Shown: positions 1 to 6,297 of the stretch, piece by piece | How the letters are laid out: each line of letters opens with the position of its first letter | Numbering within the stretch: the first letter of the stretch is position 1 | Assembly: GCA_012799155.1 (NCBI GenBank) | Contig: JAAZLV010000075.1 | Location: 1 to 7,445, forward strand | Length of the DNA: 7,445 nucleotides | Source of the DNA: Bacteroidales bacterium | GTDB lineage: Bacteria; Bacteroidota; Bacteroidia; Bacteroidales; Dysgonomonadaceae | Reading direction: 5' to 3' | The notes under the pieces: model-generated | The model's input: the letters and a program-made list of their open reading frames with translations, nothing else | What the model was told of the DNA's origin: nothing | Database searches by the model: none | Made by a program: the position numbers and the translations under genes

Positions 1-910
1 CCTTTACCGACAGATTCACAATAGAAGCAGTAACAAAATCATCGAGATAATGACCCTTGTAAAGCATTCCCACGCTGGCTGGCGAAAGTCCGTCGGGAGG
101 TGAGAATTGTGGAATGACTACCGGTTTGGGGGGGTCAACCCCATACCTACGCCAAGTGTAGATATAGTAGGCGAATAAAAAAACGAGAAAGAGGCTACTA
201 AGCAATACCAGACCCTTCCTCTCAAACCAGGTAAAGGTGCGGGGTAGTTGTTCCGGTGGCTGAGTAACGAAACCTTTGGTGAAACCAACCGAGAGAGTGA
301 GCATTTCGTTGGACGGCAAATTGTTTGCCTGTACCACCAGTGTCCCCACCTCGTCTGTCTCCGTGGTGCAGTTGCTATCTCCCGATCCCTGGCGCCCAGT
401 GTAACAGTGTGAAGAAATGACATCCGCACCGGCAGGTAAACGCACTACTGCACCCACACTATCCATCGTTTTTCCAGACAAGCCGTTCACGTTCCAGCTC
501 AGTTCGTCATAATCGTCAAAGAAGCCGATCTGACCGGCCGTCTCATAAAGAATCTCATAGCGATAATTGCCGGGAGACAGATATCTGTCCCTCTCACCCA
601 CATATACCACCAGGTCTCCACCCTCTTTTTCGGTGAAATAGTTGACCGGTTTTCCATCAACCAATACCTCTCTGATGATGTAGTCTACCCCTATGCGATT
701 GTTATCAATATCCCTCCTGGTGAGTGGCAATGCACGCGTAATTCCCCTCTTGAAGATATCACCCGCTGCATATATTTGAATCGTCTCCCTTACGGTGAGT
801 GATCCCGATTCCGCAACAGTAATATCGGAGTGAAAGGAAGTGATCTTCTCCTCCTGTGCTACCAGCACCAGGGATGAGAAGAAGAGCAACCATGACAACA
901 GGATTCGCAT
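1..910 (-). CDS. DUF2207-family membrane protein (partial, C-terminus beyond left edge)
   Basis: Read leftward from an ATG at 910-908, the frame stays open for 303 codons to the window edge, so the C-terminal part is missing. The product starts with a probable signal peptide (residues 1-18, hydrophobic core LLSWLLFFSSLVLV, likely cut after VLVA). An extracytoplasmic domain of about 210 residues follows. It includes the family-like stretch FDDYDELSWNVNG (131-143). Two cysteines, C169 and C181, could form a disulfide. A transmembrane helix lies at about 233-251, then a short basic stretch and a proline-rich segment with PPDGLSPASVGML (271-283), typical of DUF2207 proteins just after the membrane. 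The remaining family domain would be cytoplasmic. Biochemical function is unknown; these are predicted membrane proteins often encoded beside LemA. The start overlaps the LemA stop by one base (TGATG), so translation is probably coupled. The family call is confident from motifs, and the role is not known. Confidence 0.85.
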   Translation of the reverse strand, partial: MRILLSWLLFFSSLVLVAQEEKITSFHSDITVAESGSLTVRETIQIYAAGDIFKRGITRALPLTRRDIDNNRIGVDYIIREVLVDGKPVNYFTEKEGGDLVVYVGERDRYLSPGNYRYEILYETAGQIGFFDDYDELSWNVNGLSGKTMDSVGAVVRLPAGADVISSHCYTGRQGSGDSNCTTETDEVGTLVVQANNLPSNEMLTLSVGFTKGFVTQPPEQLPRTFTWFERKGLVLLSSLFLVFLFAYYIYTWRRYGVDPPKPVVIPQFSPPDGLSPASVGMLYKGHYLDDFVTASIVNLSVK

Positions 911-1464
911 CAGAACTGGACTTTGGGTACCTCTTTTTCTGCTTCGTTCTCCAGTTCAAAGAAGAGTGATTTGGTGAACTGAAACATGCCGGCAATAAGG
1001 TTGCTGGGGAAAGTATCAATCATGATGTTCTTCTCACGCACCGAACCGTTGTAGTATCGCCGTGATTTCTCAATATCCGACTCAATCAGGCTCAACTGAT
1101 CCTGTAGTTGCATGAAATTCTGATTGGCTTTCAATTCGGGATACTGCTCTGCAACAACCATCAGGCGTCCCAATGCAGCATTCAGGCTGTTTTCAGCTGC
1201 CTCTTGCGACTTCAGGTCGTGAGCTTGCATGGCACCTGCGCGGGCCTGCGTAACACGTTCAAAAGTTTCCTTTTCATGGGTGGCATACCCTTTTACGCTC
1301 TCAACCAGGTTGGGGATGAGATCGTACCGTTTCTTGAGTTGCACGTTGATGCCACTCCAGGCTTCATCCACCAATGTTCTCAACCTTACAAGCTTATTGT
1401 ATACCGAAACTGCGTATAGCAACAGGAATACAACAACAATCAGCAGTACAAGCATAAATCCCAT
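910..1464 (-). CDS. lemA: LemA family protein
   Basis: This 184-residue protein matches the usual LemA length of about 185. One N-terminal transmembrane helix (about residues 3-20) is followed by a long helical domain. Family motifs are clear: DEAWSGINVQLKKRYDLIPNLV (pieces at 33-54), VKGYATHE (57-64), YPELKANQNF (108-117), SRRYYNG (134-140) and FPSNLIAGMF (152-161). LemA proteins are single-helix membrane proteins of unclear biochemical role, usually beside other envelope genes. The frame is open up to ATGs at 1509 and 1569. I chose 1464 because the short MGF start directly before the helix matches known LemA proteins, and because the nearest promoter candidate would start transcription close to 1515. 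No Shine-Dalgarno is visible; the leader is A-rich, as is common in Bacteroidota. The stop codon overlaps the start of the DUF2207 gene, forming a two-gene unit. Confidence 0.93.
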   Translation of the reverse strand: MGFMLVLLIVVVFLLLYAVSVYNKLVRLRTLVDEAWSGINVQLKKRYDLIPNLVESVKGYATHEKETFERVTQARAGAMQAHDLKSQEAAENSLNAALGRLMVVAEQYPELKANQNFMQLQDQLSLIESDIEKSRRYYNGSVREKNIMIDTFPSNLIAGMFQFTKSLFFELENEAEKEVPKVQF

Positions 1465-1521
1465 AATGATTTTTTTAATGGTTATACAATACGATTTAAT
1501 CCAATGCATCAGTGTGGGATT

Positions 1522-1550
1522 CAAATAAAAAAAGAAATCTTCAACACCAA
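1522..1550 (-). promoter_or_regulatory. Candidate proximal promoter for the lemA unit
   Basis: On the minus strand a TTG at 1550-1548 is followed after 18 bases by TTTATTTG at 1529-1522. This matches five of the six fixed bases of the Bacteroidota -7 consensus TAnnTTTG, with a spacer inside the 17-23 range reported for the phylum. Initiation about 7 bases further on would give a leader near 50 nt before the ATG at 1464. Such AT-rich matches arise easily by chance. Confidence 0.3.
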
Positions 1551-1707
1551 TGTTGCGATAAAGATACAATATTTTTTATATTATAATGCTGCAACTACTA
1601 AAAGTTCCTAAAAGCATATAAATTACACAACATCCATTATTATCTTATCTGGAAAGTTTGTTTCGAACAACAGGTGCCAGAAAATCGTTAATTACAAATA
1701 GGTACAT

Positions 1708-1736
1708 CAAATATAAATGGTAGTGGGAATTAACAA
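1708..1736 (-). promoter_or_regulatory. Candidate distal promoter for the lemA unit
   Basis: On the minus strand TATATTTG (1715-1708) is a full match to the Bacteroidota -7 consensus TAnnTTTG. A TTG at 1736-1734 lies upstream with an 18-base spacer. The sequence match is better than that of the proximal candidate, but it implies a leader of about 235 nt. The TTG lies inside the left arm of the inverted repeat at 1732-1765, so a protein bound there would be expected to affect it. Confidence 0.28.
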
Positions 1737-1765
1737 CGATATATTTTCTGAAATATATCGCTGTT
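1732..1765. promoter_or_regulatory. Near-perfect 15-bp inverted repeat (operator or leader hairpin)
   Basis: Two 15-base arms surround a TCTG spacer (1747-1750). The inner ten bases, CGATATATTT (1737-1746) and AAATATATCG (1751-1760), are perfectly complementary. After one A/C mismatch (1736/1761), four more pairs follow (AACA at 1732-1735 with TGTT at 1762-1765), giving 14 of 15 pairs. The repeat ends 47 bases before the dehydrogenase start codon. There is no T-run after it on the plus strand, so a terminator is unlikely. It could be an operator for a dimeric regulator serving one or both divergent units, or a hairpin in the dehydrogenase mRNA leader. The repeat is certain; its function is inferred. 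Confidence 0.6.
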
Positions 1766-1812
1766 GCATGTATTCAGAAACAGACAATTCATTGACAAAT
1801 AGAATAACAATT

Positions 1813-2955
1813 ATGAACAATTTCATTTTTCAAAACCCGACCAAGCTTGTTTTCGGGAAGGGACAGATAGCCAAGCTGACAGAACTGTTACCGGATAATA
1901 TCAACCTGATGCTCACCTTCGGTGGTGGCAGTGTCACCAAAAATGGTGTCTACGACCAGGTAAAGGAGGCTCTCAAAGGACGCAATTTCATCGAGTTCTG
2001 GGGCATAGAGCCAAATCCACGCGTAGAAACGCTCAGGAAAGCCGTCAAAATGGGGAAAGAGAACAATATCAACTATCTTCTCGCTGTAGGAGGAGGGTCG
2101 GTACTCGACGGCACCAAGCTGATCGCCGCAGGGATTGCAACCGACACGGAACCCTGGGAGATAGTTAAGGGTGGAGTGGCGAAGGAGCAGATTCCTTTTG
2201 CATCGGTGATGACCGTGCCGGCTACAGGCTCAGAGATGAACGGAGCAGCGGTAATCTCACGCGAGGAGACACAGGAGAAGTATGGATTCTTCGGCACCTA
2301 CCCGCAGTTCTCAATCTTGGATCCGGAGGTCACTTATTCGCTTTCACCCTATCAGATAGCCTGTGGGTTGGCAGATGCCTTCACCCATGTGCTGGAACAA
2401 TATATGACCACTCCCGGTCAATCACGCCTGATGGATCGTTGGGCCGAGGGCGTGCTGCTCTCGGTAAAAGAGATAGCACCCGGCATCAAGCATAACCCAC
2501 ACGATTACGACCTGATGTCCGACTATATGCTTTCCGCCACACTGGCCCTCAACGACTTCATTCGTATGGGAATCACACAAGACTGGGCGACACACCAGAT
2601 TGGGCACGAGCTAACGGCTCTTCATGGAATCACTCATGGCCACTCACTGGCAATTGCGATGCCCGGCACTCTCAGGATACTGAAAGAGCAGAAGAAGGGA
2701 AAGCTGTTACAATATGGAGAACGCATCTTCAACATTACCGAAGGCACAGAGGATGAACGTGTAGAAAAGGCTATCGAGATGACCGAGCAGTTCTATCGTT
2801 CACTGGGGTTGACCACCCGTTTATCGGAGGAGGGCATCGGAATGGATACCATCGAGACCATTGCCTCACGCTTTAACGATCGGGGTGACGCCTTCGGAGA
2901 GAACAGCAACGTGACCGGTGATGTAACACGCGAGATTCTGATCAGTTGTCTCTAA
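1813..2955 (+). CDS. yqhD: Iron-type alcohol dehydrogenase / NADPH-dependent aldehyde reductase, YqhD-like
   Basis: This 380-residue protein aligns from end to end, from memory, with E. coli YqhD, a cytoplasmic enzyme that reduces aldehydes to alcohols with NADPH, and with clostridial butanol dehydrogenases. The N-terminal Rossmann-like part carries GGGSVTKNG (37-45) and AVGGGSVLDGTK (91-102). Ser40 replaces the aspartate found there in NADH-preferring relatives, which suggests NADPH use. PATGSE (136-141) is conserved. The C-terminal helical domain supplies the metal ligands, equivalent to YqhD D194, H198, H267 and H281: D188, H192, H261 and H275, within ADAFTH and HQIGHELTALHGITH. All ligands are present, so it should be active. 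An in-frame ATG at 1717 would add 32 residues crossing the dyad; ATG 1813 gives the MNNF start shared with YqhD. The protease gene follows after 20 bases, suggesting a shared transcript. The true substrate cannot be told from sequence; aldehyde detoxification or fermentative alcohol formation are both possible. Confidence 0.93.
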   Translation: MNNFIFQNPTKLVFGKGQIAKLTELLPDNINLMLTFGGGSVTKNGVYDQVKEALKGRNFIEFWGIEPNPRVETLRKAVKMGKENNINYLLAVGGGSVLDGTKLIAAGIATDTEPWEIVKGGVAKEQIPFASVMTVPATGSEMNGAAVISREETQEKYGFFGTYPQFSILDPEVTYSLSPYQIACGLADAFTHVLEQYMTTPGQSRLMDRWAEGVLLSVKEIAPGIKHNPHDYDLMSDYMLSATLALNDFIRMGITQDWATHQIGHELTALHGITHGHSLAIAMPGTLRILKEQKKGKLLQYGERIFNITEGTEDERVEKAIEMTEQFYRSLGLTTRLSEEGIGMDTIETIASRFNDRGDAFGENSNVTGDVTREILISCL

Positions 2956-2975
2956 TTCTCCAATCCAGTATAAAG

Positions 2976-5900
2976 ATGAAAAAACTCACATTATTGCTTT
3001 TCACAAGCCTGCTCACCTTGCAGGCTTTTGCCATCGATGATGCCCGTATGATGCGGTTTCCTGACATTAACGGAAACCTGATCACCTTTGTCTATGCTGG
3101 TGATATATGGACCGTTGATGCTGCCGGTGGCAATGCCCGCAGAGTTACCTCCCACCCTGGTCTGGAGCTTTTTCCCAAAATCTCTCCAGACGGTCGTTGG
3201 ATTGCCTTCTCTGCAGAATATTCCGGTAGCAGACAGATATGGGTGATGCCTGCAGAAGGGGGAACCGCACATCAGCTTACCTTCTATAATTCAGTGGGGG
3301 AGATGCCTCCGCGGGGAGGATACGACCACGTGGTGCTCGATTGGAGTCCCGACAGTAAGCGTATTCTCTTCCGGGCCAACCGAACCAGCTTCGGCGACCG
3401 CAACGGTCGCTATTTCACCGTCAACCTGGAAGGAGGTCTTGAGGAGCCACTGCCCATCGTCAACGGTGGTTTCGCCACCTTCTCACCCGATGGCAGCCAG
3501 CTCTGCTTTACCCCTGTGGATAGAGAGTTCCGTACTTGGAAAAGATATAAGGGAGGACGTGCTACAGAGTTATGGAGCTACGACCTGGCAAAGAACGAAT
3601 CACGACAGCTCACCCATTGGGCCGGCAGCGACCAGTGGCCTGTATGGTATGGCAACGATATCTACTACACATCCGACCGCGACAGTCGTCTCAATATCTG
3701 GCGACACAATATCGAAACAGGTGAAGAGGAGCAGATCACACATCATACCGATTACGATGTGATGTGGCCTTCTGGAGAGAACGGACGGCTGGTTTATGAG
3801 ATGGGGGGTGCCCTCTACCTGCTGGATCTTTCATCGGGCGAGAGTCGCAGGGTAAAGGTAGGTATCCACTATGACAATCCCCACCTGCAGGCCACCTACA
3901 GGAGCGTGAAGGAGTATGTAGGGAGCTATGGCCTCTCACCCACCGGAAAGCGGGCACTGTTCGAAGCCAGGGGAGATATCTTCTCTGTCCCTGTTGAGAA
4001 GGGTGAGATCAAAAACCTGACACGTACCCAGGGTATCCGGGAGCTATCCCCTGTTTGGTCTCCCAACGGAAAGCATATTTCCTACTACTCTGACGCCACG
4101 GGTGAGTACGAGCTCTACCTGATGGAGAACAGTGACAATGCAGAACCAAGACAAATCACTCACGGCTCATCCGCATGGAAGCATACTGCTGAGTGGTCGC
4201 CCAAAAGCAGTCACCTGGTCTACAGCGACCGCACCATGAAACTGTGGTTGGTGGATGTAGTCAGCGGCAATCAAAAGGTAATCGATGAAGCCAGCGCCGA
4301 AGAGATCACCGACTACAGTTTCTCACCCGACGGGGAGTGGATTGCTTACAGCAAGACAGCCCCCAACTACCAGTCGTCACTCTGGGTCTATAACCTAACC
4401 AGTGGAGAGAAGCGACAGCTTACCGATGCCACTTTCTCCGACGGCAACCCGCTTTTCAGTCGCGATGGCAAGTACCTCTACTTCCTCTCCAATCGCGACT
4501 TCAACCTGGCCTTCAGCAGCTTTGAGTTCGACTACCTTTACAACAACGCCACCCGCATCTTCGCCCTTCCACTGCAGGATGACGGTACCACCCTCGTCCC
4601 TTACAAGGAAGATATGGAGCCTGCTGCTGACGAGAATGAGACTGACGACAAGAAAGCGGTAGAAAAAGTGACAGTCAACATTGACTTCAGCGACATCAAC
4701 TCCCGCATCGAAACACTGCCAATTCCTGCAGGCAACTACCGCCTCTTGGGAAGCGTGGAGGAGGGACTGCTCTACACGGCAGGGAACAAGGTGATGCGAT
4801 ACAACATAAGGGAGGAGAAAACTGAGGAAATCCTCGATGGTGCCGGCAACGGCATTTTGGCGGCCGACGGAAAGTCGTTCATCTACGGAAGTGGAGGTGC
4901 CTTCTTTGTTGCCAAGAACCAGCCGGGTCAAAGTGTCAACAATGGGAAACTCAATCTGGAACAGCTCACAATGAAGATCGATCCCCGCAAGGAGTGGGAG
5001 CAGATTTACCGTGATGCGTTCCGCATCTTCCGCGACTATTTCTATGTGAACAACCTTCACGGTGTAGATTGGGCCGGTGTCCGTGAAAAGTATGGTAGAT
5101 TGCTGCCTCACCTGCCCAGCCGATATGACCTTGACTACATCCTCAACGAGGTGGTGAGCGAGAGCAATACCGGACATGCCTATGTGGACTGGGGTGACAT
5201 CACTCGCGTGAAACCGATCAATGGCGGCTTGCTGGGTGCCGAGCTGGAAGCCGTTCATTCTGCAAAACGTTACCGGATCAAAAAGATCTACCCTGGTGAG
5301 AACTGGGATGAGAGCCGGCGCTCACCACTCACTGAAAGTGGCATCAATATACAGGAAGGAGATTACCTGCTCCGTATCAATGGTGAGGAACTGACCACCG
5401 CACAGAACCCCTATGAACTGTTGGAAAACCTGGGAAACAGACATGTGGAACTGACGGTAAACAACAGTCCATCCCTCTCTGGTGCTAAGAAATTCAACGT
5501 TAAGACAATCACCAGTGAACAGGAGCTGCGCTATCTGGAGTGGGTGAAGAGCCGCCGGGAGCTGGTCGACCGCCTTTCTGGGGGCAAAATAGGATACATC
5601 CATGTACCCAATACTGCCATCGAAGGAAACCGGGAACTTTTCAAGGGTATGCTCGCCTACAACCACAAGGAGGCACTGATCATCGACGACCGTTACAATG
5701 GCGGCGGCTTCATCCCCGACAGGATGATCGACCTGCTCAACCGCCGTACACTGGTCTACTGGCACCGCAATGGCCTGCCACAACCGATGAAATCACCAGG
5801 AATCGCCCACGACGGTCCCAAGGCGATGTTGATCAATGGCTATTCCTCATCCGGTGGCGATGCCTTCCCCTACTTCTTTCGCAAGACAGGTGAAGGAAAG

Positions 5901-6212
5901 CTGATTGGTACCCGCACATGGGGCGGACTGGTCGGCATCTCCGGCAATGCACGCCTGGTGGATGGCGGATACATCTCGGTACCCCGATTCGGCATCTATG
6001 ATGAAGAGGGTGAATGGATCATCGAAGGCATCGGTGTCTATCCAGATATTGAGGTTGTAGACCGTCCCGAGGAGTTGGCAAAGGGGAACGATCCTTCTAT
6101 CGAGAAAGCAGTGAAGGTACTGCTGGATGAACTGAAGCAAAACCCCACTAAAAAAATTGAGGCACCCACACCACCCGACCGGTCGAAATGGATTGATGTA
6201 GAAATAAAATAG
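2976..6212 (+). CDS. Tricorn-like S41 family protease, secreted
   Basis: This 1078-residue protein is close in size and order to Thermoplasma Tricorn protease. A signal peptide (1-19, MKKLTLLLF...AFA) predicts export, unlike archaeal Tricorn, which is cytosolic. Two beta-propeller regions follow, marked by WD40-like PD40 repeats such as FPKISPDGRWIAFSA (66-80), SPDGSQLCF (170-178), WSPNGKHISYYSD (361-373) and FSPDGEWIAYS (449-459). An acidic lysine-rich linker lies near 545-565. Then come a helical C1 domain (about 670-740), a PDZ domain (about 745-835) and the S41 catalytic domain (about 840-1030). Aligned with Tricorn, H734 (in NTGHAYVD) is the catalytic histidine, S959 (in GYSSSGGDAF) the nucleophile and E1017 (in IIEGIGVYPDI) the distal acid; the S959-E1017 spacing of 58 equals that of Tricorn S965-E1023. 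Tricorn S745 is replaced by G733. The likely role is cleavage of peptides in the periplasm. ATG 2976 was preferred over an upstream TTG at 2946 because it starts the signal peptide cleanly. Confidence 0.93.
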   Translation: MKKLTLLLFTSLLTLQAFAIDDARMMRFPDINGNLITFVYAGDIWTVDAAGGNARRVTSHPGLELFPKISPDGRWIAFSAEYSGSRQIWVMPAEGGTAHQLTFYNSVGEMPPRGGYDHVVLDWSPDSKRILFRANRTSFGDRNGRYFTVNLEGGLEEPLPIVNGGFATFSPDGSQLCFTPVDREFRTWKRYKGGRATELWSYDLAKNESRQLTHWAGSDQWPVWYGNDIYYTSDRDSRLNIWRHNIETGEEEQITHHTDYDVMWPSGENGRLVYEMGGALYLLDLSSGESRRVKVGIHYDNPHLQATYRSVKEYVGSYGLSPTGKRALFEARGDIFSVPVEKGEIKNLTRTQGIRELSPVWSPNGKHISYYSDATGEYELYLMENSDNAEPRQITHGSSAWKHTAEWSPKSSHLVYSDRTMKLWLVDVVSGNQKVIDEASAEEITDYSFSPDGEWIAYSKTAPNYQSSLWVYNLTSGEKRQLTDATFSDGNPLFSRDGKYLYFLSNRDFNLAFSSFEFDYLYNNATRIFALPLQDDGTTLVPYKEDMEPAADENETDDKKAVEKVTVNIDFSDINSRIETLPIPAGNYRLLGSVEEGLLYTAGNKVMRYNIREEKTEEILDGAGNGILAADGKSFIYGSGGAFFVAKNQPGQSVNNGKLNLEQLTMKIDPRKEWEQIYRDAFRIFRDYFYVNNLHGVDWAGVREKYGRLLPHLPSRYDLDYILNEVVSESNTGHAYVDWGDITRVKPINGGLLGAELEAVHSAKRYRIKKIYPGENWDESRRSPLTESGINIQEGDYLLRINGEELTTAQNPYELLENLGNRHVELTVNNSPSLSGAKKFNVKTITSEQELRYLEWVKSRRELVDRLSGGKIGYIHVPNTAIEGNRELFKGMLAYNHKEALIIDDRYNGGGFIPDRMIDLLNRRTLVYWHRNGLPQPMKSPGIAHDGPKAMLINGYSSSGGDAFPYFFRKTGEGKLIGTRTWGGLVGISGNARLVDGGYISVPRFGIYDEEGEWIIEGIGVYPDIEVVDRPEELAKGNDPSIEKAVKVLLDELKQNPTKKIEAPTPPDRSKWIDVEIK

Positions 6213-6297
6213 TCAGCAGCAGCATCTTGAACCTTTCTACGTAATCTTTTGTTACAAAATAAAGGAAAAAAGTTTAAACATTTAAAATCAAATAAAA

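Larger units (their letters stand above)
1465..1812. other. AT-rich divergent intergenic spacer
   Basis: These 348 bases separate the leftward lemA unit from the rightward dehydrogenase. Both neighbouring frames stay open into it, to 1569 on the minus strand and 1717 on the plus strand, but the added residues (for example INNDIFSEIYRCC) do not fit either family, so I read it as non-coding. It holds two leftward promoter candidates, the dyad at 1732-1765, and a 7-base direct repeat CTAAAAG at 1598-1604 and 1608-1614, spaced exactly ten bases apart. No convincing rightward TTG / TAnnTTTG pair was found; the nearest box is TATATTTT at 1740-1747 inside the dyad, with no good -33 partner. No tRNA or known riboswitch was recognised. 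Confidence 0.7.

Noticed and set aside
118..429. Open frame of 103 codons on the minus strand overlapping the DUF2207 gene
   Set aside because: It is a different frame of the same strand as the partial DUF2207 gene, whose product has a signal peptide, family motifs and a membrane helix; the alternative product shows none.
1465..1569. Longer lemA starts at 1509 or 1569
   Set aside because: They would add 15 or 35 residues before the membrane helix, making the protein longer than usual for the family; the proximal promoter candidate also overlaps this stretch.
1658..1670. Short inverted repeat TTGTT / AACAA around TCG
   Set aside because: Five-base arms in AT-rich spacer DNA are expected by chance, and no nearby promoter elements give it context.
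1717..1812. N-terminal extension of 32 residues on the dehydrogenase from an ATG at 1717
   Set aside because: The extra residues do not match the YqhD family, which starts at the MNNF-like segment, and the stretch contains the near-perfect dyad, typical of non-coding regulatory DNA.
2946..2975. TTG start for the protease overlapping the end of the dehydrogenase gene
   Set aside because: It would put ten extra residues before a well-formed signal peptide that begins at the ATG at 2976.
4395..5258. Long open frame of 287 codons on the minus strand inside the protease gene
   Set aside because: It is antisense to a strongly supported coding region with clear propeller motifs; its product shows no recognisable domain, and such frames are common opposite GC-balanced genes.
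6247..6259. Small inverted repeat TTTTGT-T-ACAAAA before the sugar dehydrogenase
   Set aside because: Arms of six AT-rich bases around a single base cannot form a stable hairpin and are likely by chance; it is not followed by a T-run, so it is not a terminator for the protease gene.
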